Below are positions 27,948 through 37,096 of a DNA stretch of 58,167 nucleotides, piece by piece. The notes beneath the pieces were generated by a model, which had not been told where the DNA came from, did not search any database, and saw nothing but the letters and a program-made list of their open reading frames with translations. A program made the translations under genes and the position numbers. Origin of the DNA: an uncultured Turicimonas sp. (GTDB lineage: Bacteria; Pseudomonadota; Gammaproteobacteria; Burkholderiales; Burkholderiaceae_F); NCBI GenBank assembly GCA_947854175.1, contig CANTYJ010000101.1:1-58167 (forward strand), in the 5' to 3' direction. How positions within the stretch are numbered: position 1 is the stretch's first letter; every line of letters starts with the position of its first letter.

Positions 27948-28831
27948 TTGAATTAACTTCACTAACTCCTCAACTTCATGCTGCCCACTGGGGATGGACA
28001 ATCGCAATTTTCTTGTGGCTCGTCGGTCTTGCCGGCATGGGCTTCTTTCTGAATTACTGGATTCGTCAGAAGAACTTTGTTTATCTTTTGACAGTTTCTG
28101 CACTATTAGGAACTCTCCTGGTTGTCAGCCATTTGGCAAGGATGCTCAACTTGCCATTTGCAGTGTTTAGCGCGTTAGCAGACTTTTCATTTAACTTCCA
28201 GTCCTGGATGTTTATCGGTATTTGTCTGTTATCGATCCTATGTATTGGTTCCGTTTTTTATTCAATGGTCTGTGCCAAGATTATCTTTAAAGCCGATTGT
28301 TGGCAGCCTATGATTAAATCGGATTGGTTTAACGGATTATTCGCATTCTTAGGCGTCTGCTGCACCATCTACTCCGGGTTCCTGTTGACTCAGGCTGTTG
28401 GCATTTCTCTTTGGAATACGGCTTTGATTCCGTTGCTCTGGATCATGTCAGGAATGGCAAGCTCAATTGGATGTATTGAACTTCTAATGATTTTGAAATG
28501 GATCGATCCTAATACCGTCCGTTGGAGCAGAAGAACTTCCTTTTGGGTTGAAGTTGCAGAGTTATTTACCATTTTCGCATTTATTCATGTTGCTTTGGGT
28601 TCAACTCTGGCAGCTTCAAGAGCCGGTGCAGAAAGTTTGATTTCCGGGCCGCAATCATTAATGTTCTGGGTTGGAGTAATTGTCCTTGGTTCTGTCGTTC
28701 CATTGCTTCTTAACTTACTGACAAGAAGTCATAGGATCCTTGCTTGCAGTGCCATTTTAGGTATTATCGGAGCTTTACTTTTGAGAGCATCCATCCTATT
28801 TGCCGGTTATTATGACCCGATGCTTTTCTAA
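27944..28831 (+). CDS. NrfD/PsrC-like membrane anchor
   Basis: A 295-residue integral membrane protein with about eight or nine helices, starting with HAAHWGWTIAIFLWLVGLAGM, and containing no haem-ligand histidine cluster. NrfD/PsrC proteins oxidise quinol and pass electrons to the ferredoxin subunit without haem. The start overlaps the ferredoxin stop by four bases (ATGA). It is the last gene, followed by two hairpins at 28849-28931. The subunit match is good, though the exact subfamily is not resolved. Confidence 0.88.
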   Translation: MIELTSLTPQLHAAHWGWTIAIFLWLVGLAGMGFFLNYWIRQKNFVYLLTVSALLGTLLVVSHLARMLNLPFAVFSALADFSFNFQSWMFIGICLLSILCIGSVFYSMVCAKIIFKADCWQPMIKSDWFNGLFAFLGVCCTIYSGFLLTQAVGISLWNTALIPLLWIMSGMASSIGCIELLMILKWIDPNTVRWSRRTSFWVEVAELFTIFAFIHVALGSTLAASRAGAESLISGPQSLMFWVGVIVLGSVVPLLLNLLTRSHRILACSAILGIIGALLLRASILFAGYYDPMLF

Positions 28832-28848
28832 CTAATTCCTTCGTATTG

Positions 28849-28879
28849 CAACCGTTCTTCCAAGCAGGTTGAACGGTTG
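28849..28879 (+). terminator. First hairpin after the molybdoenzyme operon
   Basis: CAACCGTTC pairs with GAACGGTTG over 9 bp, 18 bases after the stop, followed by TTCGCTTAGTTTT. Confidence 0.6.
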
Positions 28880-28904
28880 TTCGCTTAGTTTTGAAGCTAT
28901 CTAC

Positions 28905-28931
28905 AACCTCCAGTAAGTTTTACCGGAGGTT
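28905..28931 (+). terminator. Second terminator after the molybdoenzyme operon
   Basis: AACCTCC pairs with GGAGGTT, and an inner GTA/TAC pairs across one mismatch; TTTCATTT follows. A tandem backup to the first hairpin. Confidence 0.7.
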
Positions 28932-29303
28932 TTCATTTGTTTAAATAATCAAAAGAAAATAACGGTGTTTGTAACACAATCAAAGTAAATCCAATCAAAC
29001 TAAATCAAAAGAGAATTAAGGACTAAATAGCTAAGAGAAAAACCGAGACAGAAAACTCACCACAGAGTCATTTGCATTATTGGCCTGTTAGCTCGACATT
29101 CGTTTCACTTTTTACAGCAGAAACGGTTCTTCAAACTAAAAGAAGTTCAGTCAAACTATCACTCCTAATATTCAATAGCGTATCCGTCTCTGTACGAAAG
29201 ATACAGAGAACAAATTTTATTTTTCTCCCGCAGGTAATAAGAAATATGTCAATGGTGTAAGCGGAAGAATGTTAAATCCTCCGCTTAACAGAAATACCTA
29301 ACT
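28932..29303. other. Gene-free stretch between the molybdoenzyme operon and mscS-like gene
   Basis: About 370 bases with no persuasive gene; a 62-codon frame at 29072-29260 lacks a ribosome site and any conserved pattern. A weak hairpin TAAGCGGA (29258-29265) / TCCGCTTA (29280-29287) may end the minus-strand tol operon, though no T-tract follows. Confidence 0.45.
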
Positions 29304-30836
29304 CTACTGAGGATTGGTAAGCTTTGAGGAAGAGGATTTGGCCGAAGACAATTCGCCTGTTTCAAATTTACAGGTGATTTCCGGTACCTGAAGAACTCTT
29401 AAATCTCTTTGAGGGAAAGGGATATTGATTCCTTTCGCATTAAAGGTTTTCAAAATTTCCCGGCTGATATTTGAGCGTAAAACTGCTGTACCCCTTTCAG
29501 GATCAGCAACCCAGAAATATGACACTAAATCAATACCGTCTGCTCCGAAATTAGAAAGAATGGTGTAGGGAGCGGGATTGATTAAGACTCTAGGCTGTTT
29601 CCGAACGATATCATTCATAAGTTCAATACATTCATCAACGTCGGAGGTATAGTCAACGCTGATGGTAACTGTTGTTCGTCCGGGTCCTTGCAGATAAGAC
29701 GTGTTTTGAACATTACTTGTAATAAATGACTCATTCGGGATAATTGTTACGCTTCCGTCAAAAGCTCTGACAACGGTGTATCTCGTTTTGATATCTGCCA
29801 CAATACCATTGACACCTGCAACAGAAACAAGGTCTCCTATTTTGATACTTCTATCGAGCAAAATAATGAATCCGCTAATATAGTTTGACGTAATTTTTTG
29901 CAGACCGAAACCTAAGCCAACACCAATAGCACCACCGAAAACTCCAAGAACAGTAATATCTATACCGACCGATGAAAGCCCGATTAGAATCGCTGCAAAG
30001 ATCAAGAGGACTTTTATTATTCTTATTAGAACAACACGGACGTTTGTGTGCAAGCCATTAACTGAATTCAACCATTTTTCGGTTAACTGACCAAGCCATT
30101 TTGCAATGAACAGAGCCAATGCGATGGTAAAAACAGCCATGAGCATAGACCATAAGGAAATGTCTGAACTTCCTAATGGGATTTTCGTATCTGCGAGCCA
30201 TTCTTTGCATTTAGGCAATACGCCGACAATTTGAAGTGCTACACCAAGCCAAATGGATATAGAAATGAAGTTCTCTAGATTGGTCGTCGTTCTTCCAGCT
30301 TTTAATGTTAAATGAACAATAAAGACAATTGTCCTAATGATGATGTAGGCTCCTAGGATTAGCCAGACAATTGATTCTATTGGAAGTGGTTGTTCAGGAA
30401 GAAGTTTAAATAACCGGCAGGAAACTGTTGAGACCAATATGAAAAACATACTGATCACCGGCCAGCTGATACTCAACAAAAGTTTAATGATGTTGTGTCT
30501 GATACTTAACCAGAAAAGCTCCTCACGGGTTTTATGGTGCTCAGGTGTATTTTGTTCTCCATCGACCAGGAGATTTTCTTTTTCAGCTTGTTCCTGAGCC
30601 AAACGTTGAGTGTATTTTTCAACGGCCTTCTTTTTGAGCCAGTAAGAGATCAACCAACCGAAGAAAATAGGTAAAACTACAGCGGCGAGTTGCCAATAAA
30701 TAATCGGTTTAAAAAAACCGGCTTCAAACATCAACTTTAGTTGATCGAAAATATTCTTATCACCGGACAACAACTCTTCAGCAGTATGGGTTGCCTTTAC
30801 TACTTTTTGTAGTTCAACATCGGCGGCGCTCGGCAT
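29304..30836 (-). CDS. Mechanosensitive ion channel of the MscS family
   Basis: A 510-residue inner-membrane protein. It has several N-terminal membrane helices and then the MscS pore helix and domain: FGGAIGVGLGFGLQKITSNY at about residues 310-330, followed by the IIPNESFITSNVQN beta domain region. It is longer than E. coli MscS (286 residues), so it belongs to the larger MscM/YbdG-like group. It releases solutes on osmotic downshift. It starts 25 bases after the tolA stop on the same strand with a GAGGAGG site, and appears to be the last gene of the ybgC-tolQRA operon. Confidence 0.9.
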   Translation of the reverse strand: MPSAADVELQKVVKATHTAEELLSGDKNIFDQLKLMFEAGFFKPIIYWQLAAVVLPIFFGWLISYWLKKKAVEKYTQRLAQEQAEKENLLVDGEQNTPEHHKTREELFWLSIRHNIIKLLLSISWPVISMFFILVSTVSCRLFKLLPEQPLPIESIVWLILGAYIIIRTIVFIVHLTLKAGRTTTNLENFISISIWLGVALQIVGVLPKCKEWLADTKIPLGSSDISLWSMLMAVFTIALALFIAKWLGQLTEKWLNSVNGLHTNVRVVLIRIIKVLLIFAAILIGLSSVGIDITVLGVFGGAIGVGLGFGLQKITSNYISGFIILLDRSIKIGDLVSVAGVNGIVADIKTRYTVVRAFDGSVTIIPNESFITSNVQNTSYLQGPGRTTVTISVDYTSDVDECIELMNDIVRKQPRVLINPAPYTILSNFGADGIDLVSYFWVADPERGTAVLRSNISREILKTFNAKGINIPFPQRDLRVLQVPEITCKFETGELSSAKSSSSKLTNPQ

Positions 30837-30861
30837 AGTTAGACCTCCTCAAAAGAGCTTT

Positions 30862-32094
30862 CTATCGTGACGTGTCGTCTACGGGATCAAAATTCAAAAT
30901 AATGGTTGACGGGATATCACCAACTGAAGGTTTCGGGAAAGGATTGCAGGAAAGAATCGCTTTCTCAACAGCTCTATCATAAGCGGTGAGCCGGCTTGAT
31001 TGCATCATTTTGGGCTGTCCGGTTTGGCGGCCATTCTTTAGCAGGCTGACCTCGAAGCGTGCTACGTACTGACCGCGTCTTGCACCTGCCGGAGGATTGT
31101 AGGTGATATGAGGACGAATACAGCTTCTAATACGGTTTTCATATTGAGCCTTCTGGAAGCTTGTCATTCCGCTTCCTTGTCCCATGGCTGAACCTGACTG
31201 ACCCGATAGACGATTCAAAAGAGCAGCCCGGCGTTTTTGTTGTGCTTCGGCCTCTGCATGTTGTCTACTTAATTCTTCCTGTTGTCTGCGTTTTTCTGCC
31301 AACTGAGCTTCACGTTTTGCCTTTTCCTCAGCAATGCGTTTTTCTCTTTCTTGGGCTTGTCGTTTCAGTTCTTCTTGCTGTCTTGCAATTTCTTGCTTGC
31401 GCTTTTCTTCAGCGAGTTTTCTCTCTTCAGCTTCTTTTTTCTCGCGTTCAATTCTTTCTTGCTCGAGTCGTTTTTGCTCTTCGAGTTTTTGTTGTTCCAG
31501 ACGCTTTTGTTCTTCAAGACGTCTTTTTTCTTCCTGCTGACGTCTCAGTTCTGCTTGTTTCTGCTCTTCAACCTTACGCTGCTCTTCAGCTCTTCTTGCT
31601 TCTTCAAGTTGTTTTTCACGTTCAAGAATTCTCTGTTTTTCTTCTTCCTGTTTCTTTACTTCTCGGTCAAGACGTTCTTGAACGATGTCAGGATCCTCGA
31701 GAAGGTTAGCCTGATTATCGAGATCTGTTCTGGCAATAGGCGGTACAATCGGAGGGGGAGGAGCAGGCTCCGGTTCGGGTGCAGGAGCAGGTTCCGGTTT
31801 CTGTTCAGGCTCCGGTTCGGGTTCAGGCTCGGGTTCCGGTTCAGGCTCGGGTTCCGGTTCAGGAGGTGTTTCCTGTTCAGCCTGTTCTTCAGAAGGTTGC
31901 GCTTCTCCGCTCTCTTGCATAGCGTCAGGAGACCATAATTCAGCGTATACCGGTCCCAACGGTTGTGCTTTCCACTGAATGGCGACAAACAGTAAACAAA
32001 ACAATAGACCGTGTGCAATTAAAGCTAACGTAAACGAAACTCCCCAAAAGCCTTCAGAGGTTCCGTTGGGTTGATTGGGAGAAGCTGTCTTCAT
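30862..32094 (-). CDS. tolA: Cell-envelope protein TolA
   Basis: A 410-residue TolA-type protein. There is a single N-terminal membrane helix (about residues 17-40), a long Pro-Glu repeat region (about residues 70-120), then a Lys/Glu/Arg/Gln-rich coiled coil of about 130 residues, and a C-terminal TonB-like domain (about 320-405) with QMTSFQKAQYENRIRSC-like helix and FPKPSVGD. TolA links the TolQR inner-membrane motor to Pal and TolB. It overlaps tolR by one base at 32094. The PE repeats are underlain by an 18-base DNA repeat. No tolB or pal follows, which is unusual. Confidence 0.9.
   Translation of the reverse strand: MKTASPNQPNGTSEGFWGVSFTLALIAHGLLFCLLFVAIQWKAQPLGPVYAELWSPDAMQESGEAQPSEEQAEQETPPEPEPEPEPEPEPEPEPEPEQKPEPAPAPEPEPAPPPPIVPPIARTDLDNQANLLEDPDIVQERLDREVKKQEEEKQRILEREKQLEEARRAEEQRKVEEQKQAELRRQQEEKRRLEEQKRLEQQKLEEQKRLEQERIEREKKEAEERKLAEEKRKQEIARQQEELKRQAQEREKRIAEEKAKREAQLAEKRRQQEELSRQHAEAEAQQKRRAALLNRLSGQSGSAMGQGSGMTSFQKAQYENRIRSCIRPHITYNPPAGARRGQYVARFEVSLLKNGRQTGQPKMMQSSRLTAYDRAVEKAILSCNPFPKPSVGDIPSTIILNFDPVDDTSR
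31820..31863. repeat. 18-base tandem repeat in tolA (Pro-Glu repeat)
   Basis: The unit GGTTCAGGCTCGGGTTCC occurs at 31820-31837 and 31838-31855, with a partial third copy to 31863 and degenerate copies around it. On the minus strand it codes Pro-Glu pairs. Such tandem DNA can change length by slippage in frame. Confidence 0.75.
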
Positions 32095-32516
32095 TAACGG
32101 CCACCACTGGATTCAAGTTTCAACGATAAGCCTATGCGGTTAATGTTAGCCTTTTGGAGCTCTCGCATTACATCGATGACCTTTTCATAAGCAACTGTTT
32201 TATCCGCAGCAATAACAACCGGGACTTGAGTGCCGTCTTTCTGTAGAGACTCAATCGTTGCAACCAAAGCAGGAAAATCTACCGGTTGAGTATGTTGTTT
32301 GTCTTTAATAGAAAGTTTTCCGTCAGGAGCCACTACGACTTCGACAATTTTGTCCGGTGTTTTAGCCGCTTTGTGCACTTTTGGTAAATCAACCATGGAC
32401 GGATTTACGTATGGGGCAGCAACCATGAGAATGACGACGAGAACCAACATTACATCAATGTATGGAACAACGTTCATTTCCGCAAGAAGTCTCCTTCTGC
32501 CATTTCCTCGTGACAT
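32094..32516 (-). CDS. tolR: TolR biopolymer transport protein
   Basis: A 140-residue ExbD/TolR protein with a single membrane helix containing the functional Asp (D21 in NVVPYIDVMLVLVVILMV) and a periplasmic domain with the 'VPVVIAADKTVAYEKVIDVM' motif. It works with TolQ as the proton-powered motor. It is 10 bases after tolQ and ends at the tolA start. Confidence 0.93.
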   Translation of the reverse strand: MSRGNGRRRLLAEMNVVPYIDVMLVLVVILMVAAPYVNPSMVDLPKVHKAAKTPDKIVEVVVAPDGKLSIKDKQHTQPVDFPALVATIESLQKDGTQVPVVIAADKTVAYEKVIDVMRELQKANINRIGLSLKLESSGGR

Positions 32517-32526
32517 AGTTCTCCTC

Positions 32527-33207
32527 CTAGGCCTGGCGGCTTAGAATGTTCTGGAATTCCTGCATAAAGCTTTCGTATTGAATGGCCAGACGGTCAAGAG
32601 AATATGCAAAACGGTTATAGCCGATGACTGCAGGGATGGCTGCGAATAAGCCGATAGCTGTTGCAACCAAAGCTTCGGCAATACCAGGGGCAACGACTGC
32701 AAGAGATGCACTTTCAAGATTTCCTAATCCTGTAAAGGCGTCCATAATTCCCCAGACAGTCCCAAACAAACCGATGTATGGTGAGACAGAACCAACAGTT
32801 GCTAAAAGGCTAAGCCCGGATTCAAGGCCATCCATTTCTCTTTGGAAACGTGCTTTCATGGCTCTTGCAATACTATCAATCATTCCGAAGCTACCTGCTT
32901 TATAGTCGTTTTTTGTTCTGGAGCGCAAAAACTCGGTCATGCCGGAATAGAAAATCCCTTCCATCGGGCCAATAGAACCTCTGTTTTCTGAAGCTGTTTC
33001 ATAAAGCTGGTTCAAATCTGCTCCACCCCAGAAACGTCTGTCAAAGTTTTTGGCTTCTGTGCGAGCTCTGCTTATCTGGAACCATTTTTGAAAAATAACA
33101 GTCCAGCTGGCTAAAGAGAAAATGACAAGGATCGCGAGGACGATTTGGACAACAATGCTCGCTTGTGTAATGAGGGTAATGATTGATAAATCAGCTGTAG
33201 CTTCCAT
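32527..33207 (-). CDS. tolQ: TolQ proton-channel protein
   Basis: A 226-residue MotA/TolQ/ExbB protein with three membrane helices: one near residues 15-37, then the pair around 130-160 and 165-200, containing GLFGTVWGIMDAF and the 'AEALVATAIGLFAAIPAV' helices. Forms the TolQR motor with TolR. The gene is 23 bases after ybgC, in the normal order. Confidence 0.95.
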   Translation of the reverse strand: MEATADLSIITLITQASIVVQIVLAILVIFSLASWTVIFQKWFQISRARTEAKNFDRRFWGGADLNQLYETASENRGSIGPMEGIFYSGMTEFLRSRTKNDYKAGSFGMIDSIARAMKARFQREMDGLESGLSLLATVGSVSPYIGLFGTVWGIMDAFTGLGNLESASLAVVAPGIAEALVATAIGLFAAIPAVIGYNRFAYSLDRLAIQYESFMQEFQNILSRQA

Positions 33208-33230
33208 TGCAAACCTTTATATTCCAAATC

Positions 33231-33638
33231 CTAAAAATTCTTTAATTGTTCGATCAATTGCTCAGGCATCATTTTTGGTCTATAAGTGTCTGAGTCTAGA
33301 CAACCGCATTTTACAGTTGCCGATATCAATAATTCGTTTTTACGCCATATTTCTTGCTCAAAAACCAAAGAGGCGCGTCCCGAATTACCTAATTTGCATC
33401 TGACCTCCAGTTGATCATCGAGCTTGGCAGGTTTCCTGTATTTGATATTGACTGCGGCAACCACAAAAATTGTCCCAAGTTCAGAGAGCATCTTATTTTG
33501 GTCCCAACCGAGTGCCCGTAACCATTCTGTTCTGGCCCTTTCCAGAAACTTCAGGTAGTTGGCGTAATAAACCACTTTCGCGCAGTCCGTATCTTCGTAA
33601 TAGACGCGAATGGGCCATTTAAAGGCAGTGGACTCCAT
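33231..33638 (-). CDS. ybgC: YbgC acyl-CoA thioesterase (tol-pal associated)
   Basis: A 135-residue hotdog-fold thioesterase with YYEDTDCAKVVYYANYLKF at about residues 13-31, the YbgC catalytic Asp motif. It cleaves acyl-CoA and is regularly found at the head of the tol-pal operon. It is the first gene of the minus-strand cluster, and its start at 33638 is preceded by an AGGAGAG-like site. The start divides from the peptide-ABC operon with about 190 bases between. Confidence 0.93.
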   Translation of the reverse strand: MESTAFKWPIRVYYEDTDCAKVVYYANYLKFLERARTEWLRALGWDQNKMLSELGTIFVVAAVNIKYRKPAKLDDQLEVRCKLGNSGRASLVFEQEIWRKNELLISATVKCGCLDSDTYRPKMMPEQLIEQLKNF

Positions 33639-33829
33639 GAGCTCTCCTTATGCAATTTTTCAAATCAAAGTATAGTCAAAAATCTATCTTAACTAGAGGC
33701 CCGGCGGTGACAGAGAGACTGCACTTACGAACTTGAACAATTAAAATTCGTCAGATGAAACAACATGATCGTTATCGTTTCAAAGTTTTTCTATTGCCTT
33801 ATAAATCAATGAGTTCCTGATAAGATCTC

Positions 33830-36115
33830 ATGCCTCAAAATAGGCAGATAATAAGCAAAATGAATTTTCCGGGGAAGACAAAACAACTTATCAGAAAGAC
33901 AAAGAACTTGGGTTTGATTTCTATCATCTCAGCTCTTTTGTTAACTTCTTGCGGACCTATTCCGAACTCAGTTCATTCAATCAAGGAAATTGGTTCAAAT
34001 ACATTATTTACTCCTTTTTCCGGTCGGAGTCCGAAGCATCTCGATCCGACAAGCTCCTATTCTTCCGACGAGACTCCTTTTACGTACAGCATTTATGAAC
34101 CTCTTTTTCAGTATCACTATCTAAAGAGACCTTACGAATTAATTCCTAGATCGGCTCAAATGGTACCGGCTCCGGTGTATTTGGACAAAAGCGGAAACCG
34201 CCTTCCGTCAGATGCGCCGAATAAGGAGGTTGCAGTAAGCGTCTATGAGATTCCTATTAAACAAGGCATAATGTTTGCACCTCATCCGGCTTTTGCAAAA
34301 AATGAAAAAGGAGAGTTAGTTAATTTAAATCTCCCTACTAAAGTCACTGAAGAGTTAAGAAATCCCAATGACCTGCCTGATAAAGGTACTAGGGAACTAA
34401 TCGCCGAAGATTTTGTCTACTCCATTAAGCGGTTGGCCAATCCAAGGATTATTTCTCCTGTATTTGGGACCATGGTTTCGCATATCCCGGGCTTAGAACA
34501 ACTTTCTTCAGAGGTTAGAAGCTACGATAAAAAGCTCAGAGAAGGAATCCCTGCAACAGAACGCGATTTGCCGTTTTTGGACTTTAGAAAATTTAAGTTA
34601 GAAGGAGTTTCTGCCCCGGAGAAATATCTCCTCAGGATTGAAGTTCGTGGAAAATATCCTCAGTTTCCAAACTGGCTCGCAATGACATTTTTTGCGCCAA
34701 TCCCTTGGGAAGCAGAGGCTTTCTATGCCCAGAAGGGAATGGCAAAAAACAACCTGTCCTTGAATTACTGGCCGGTGGGAACAGGTCCGTACATGTTGGT
34801 GGAATCCATAGAAAACAGAAAACATGTCATGCAAAGAAATCCGTTGTTTAGAAAGACGGAACTCTATCCATGTGAGGGAGAACCGGGGGATAAAGAAAAA
34901 GGGTACCTGAAAGATTGCGGCAAACCGTTGCCTTTTATTGACAGGATTGTTATTTCCGCTGAAAAAGAGAGTGTTCCGCTCAGAACCAAATTCCTTCAAG
35001 GTTACTACGACTCTCCTCAAATTGAACGCCTCGATAACGGTCAGGGCTTTCTGATCGGAATGGCTGACAGTAAAGAAAAAGAAGAAGAGTACAAGTCAAA
35101 GAAATTACAGTTTCCTAAAACAGTGGAAGCTCACAATACATATTTTGGATTTAACTGGTTAGATCCGGTCATCGGAGAAGGAAATACACCTGAACAGAAA
35201 GAAAAAAATAGGAAGCTCAGACAAGCTATTGCGATTGCAATGGATTGGGAAGAGTACATTCAGATTTTTGAAAAAGGCTTAGCATCTCCTGCACATGGCC
35301 CTTTGCCTCCGGGATTGTTTGGACATGACACAGATAAAGCCGCCGGCTTTAATCCTTATGTTTACAACAAAACAGAAGATGGAAGAATCGTCCGCAAATC
35401 TTTGGAAGAAGCTGAGAAACTCATGGCCGAAGCGGGATATCCCGGTGGGCGTGATGAGAAAACCGGAAAACCTCTGGTGCTGAATCTGGATTTCCAGGCA
35501 GCCGCTTCTCCGGCAACGAAATCAGTTCTGGACTGGTATCAAAAACAATTTGCTAAATTAGGAATTCAGCTTGATATTCGTGCGACAGACTACAACCGCT
35601 TTCAGGATAAAGTCATCAATGGTAATCATCAGCTGTTTCTTTGGGGCTGGTTAGCAGACTATCCTGATGCAGAAAATTTTCTATTTCTGCTATACGGACC
35701 AAATGCAAAATCGAAGACTGGAGGCTCAGGAGAGAACGCCTCCAATTATCAGAACAAGGAATATGACGCGATTTTCGAGAAAATGCGTTACATGACAGAC
35801 GGCCCTGAAAAAGCTGAGGCTATTAACCGTTTGATTGAAATTGTTCAAGAAGATGCACCTTGGTCTTTTGGTTACTTTCCAACTAGTGCAGCCGCTTTCC
35901 ATCAATGGGTCTCCAACGGAAAGCCGACCCAGATAGTGCGTAATCACATTCAATACCTCAGAATAGTTCCGGCTCTTCGTGTAGAAAAAATTAAAGAGTG
36001 GAATAAACCGGTTTATTGGCCGTTGATTGTGATAGTTGGTCTTCTTGCGTTGTTGGTTATTCCTGCCTACAGATTGCACAAGAAGCGGGAAAGAATGACT
36101 GCGAGAAAGGATTAA
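33830..36115 (+). CDS. Peptide-ABC substrate-binding lipoprotein with C-terminal membrane helix
   Basis: A 761-residue SBP_bac_5 family protein. A signal ending LLLTSC puts a lipobox Cys at residue 41, and the LDP-containing binding domain follows. Near the end, a hydrophobic segment (about residues 731-747) is followed by a positive tail (RLHKKRERMTARK), which a soluble binding protein would not need. The start is uncertain: ATG 33830 or ATG 33860, both with weak ribosome sites. It is the first gene of a four-gene importer, 3 bases before the first permease. It captures peptides or similar ligands outside the membrane. Confidence 0.85.
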   Translation: MPQNRQIISKMNFPGKTKQLIRKTKNLGLISIISALLLTSCGPIPNSVHSIKEIGSNTLFTPFSGRSPKHLDPTSSYSSDETPFTYSIYEPLFQYHYLKRPYELIPRSAQMVPAPVYLDKSGNRLPSDAPNKEVAVSVYEIPIKQGIMFAPHPAFAKNEKGELVNLNLPTKVTEELRNPNDLPDKGTRELIAEDFVYSIKRLANPRIISPVFGTMVSHIPGLEQLSSEVRSYDKKLREGIPATERDLPFLDFRKFKLEGVSAPEKYLLRIEVRGKYPQFPNWLAMTFFAPIPWEAEAFYAQKGMAKNNLSLNYWPVGTGPYMLVESIENRKHVMQRNPLFRKTELYPCEGEPGDKEKGYLKDCGKPLPFIDRIVISAEKESVPLRTKFLQGYYDSPQIERLDNGQGFLIGMADSKEKEEEYKSKKLQFPKTVEAHNTYFGFNWLDPVIGEGNTPEQKEKNRKLRQAIAIAMDWEEYIQIFEKGLASPAHGPLPPGLFGHDTDKAAGFNPYVYNKTEDGRIVRKSLEEAEKLMAEAGYPGGRDEKTGKPLVLNLDFQAAASPATKSVLDWYQKQFAKLGIQLDIRATDYNRFQDKVINGNHQLFLWGWLADYPDAENFLFLLYGPNAKSKTGGSGENASNYQNKEYDAIFEKMRYMTDGPEKAEAINRLIEIVQEDAPWSFGYFPTSAAAFHQWVSNGKPTQIVRNHIQYLRIVPALRVEKIKEWNKPVYWPLIVIVGLLALLVIPAYRLHKKRERMTARKD

Positions 36116-36118
36116 ACC

Positions 36119-37096
36119 ATGCTGAGATATTTGTTAAGAAGAATTGGCTACGGCTTTCTCATCCTGATTGGCGTAAATTTACTAACCTTTATGCTGTTTT
36201 TTGCAGTCAATACCCCGGATGATATGGCCAGACTGAATATCGGCGGAAAACGCGTGACCGCTGAAGCGATTGAAAGTTGGAAAGAATCTCACGGTTATGA
36301 CAAACCTTTAATCTGGAATGAGAAGGCCGAAGGTCTCAAAAAAGCGACGGATACTATTTTTTGGAATCATAGTGCACGGTTGATGGTCGGAGATTTGGGA
36401 GCCTCTGACGCAGGCCGTGATATTGCCTATGAAATCAAAAACAGAATGGGGCCCTCTATTGCATTGGCTTTACCGACCTTTATTCTTGGCGTATTTGTCA
36501 TTGTCGTATTTTCTCTGGGGCTGGTGTTTTTCCGTAAAACTAAGTTGGAGTACGGAGGAGTTATCTTTGCCGTTGTGATGATGTCGGTCTCCTCTCTGTT
36601 TTATATTATTTTCGGCCAATGGCTCTTTTCAAAAGTTTTTAAGCTAGTTCCTATTTCCGGATTTGAGACCGGAACAGCTATGATTTCTTTCTTAATTCTT
36701 CCGATAGCAATAGGTGTATTTTCGAGAATAGGCGGAGATGCATTGCTTTATCGTTCGATGTTCCTGGAAGAAATTAACAAAGATTATGTTAGGACCGCCC
36801 GCTCTAAAGGTTTGTCTGAGGCAGCGGTTCTTTTCAAACATGTTTTGAGAAATGCTTCCTTACCTATTCTGACGTCCACAGTGGCAGTCCTACCGATGTT
36901 ATTTCTGGGTTCTTTGATTATGGAAAGTTTTTTTGGCATTCCGGGACTGGGAAGTTTTACTATAGATGCGATTAATGCACAGGATTTTGCAATTGTCAGA
37001 ACAATGGTCTTCGTAGGAACGGTTCTGTATGTAATTGGACTGGTATTAACGGATGTGGCTTATACCATCGCAGATCCAAGGATTAGATTGAGATGA
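36119..37096 (+). CDS. Oligopeptide-type ABC permease (DppB/OppB/YejB-like)
   Basis: A 325-residue permease starting RYLLRRIGYGFLILIGVNLLTF, the usual DppB N-terminus. A DYVRTARSKGLSEAAVLFKHVLRNA EAA loop contacts the ATPase, and the C-terminus ends ADPRIRL. It has six membrane helices. It overlaps the next permease by four bases (ATGA). Confidence 0.92.
   Translation: MLRYLLRRIGYGFLILIGVNLLTFMLFFAVNTPDDMARLNIGGKRVTAEAIESWKESHGYDKPLIWNEKAEGLKKATDTIFWNHSARLMVGDLGASDAGRDIAYEIKNRMGPSIALALPTFILGVFVIVVFSLGLVFFRKTKLEYGGVIFAVVMMSVSSLFYIIFGQWLFSKVFKLVPISGFETGTAMISFLILPIAIGVFSRIGGDALLYRSMFLEEINKDYVRTARSKGLSEAAVLFKHVLRNASLPILTSTVAVLPMLFLGSLIMESFFGIPGLGSFTIDAINAQDFAIVRTMVFVGTVLYVIGLVLTDVAYTIADPRIRLR

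Noticed and set aside
29072-29260. A 62-codon frame in the gap after the molybdoenzyme operon
   Set aside because: No ribosome site and no conserved pattern; the translation is low-complexity Ser/Val. Treated as non-coding.
31282-31938. Long open frame of 218 codons on the plus strand opposite tolA
   Set aside because: It lies opposite the low-complexity Lys/Glu/Pro repeat region of tolA, giving a Phe/Leu-rich translation with no start context; it is a by-product of the repetitive codons.
33756-33782. TGAAAC / GTTTCA dyad ahead of the peptide-ABC operon
   Set aside because: Arms of 6 bases with a 15-base spacer are common by chance in AT-rich DNA; only a comparison of relatives could raise it.
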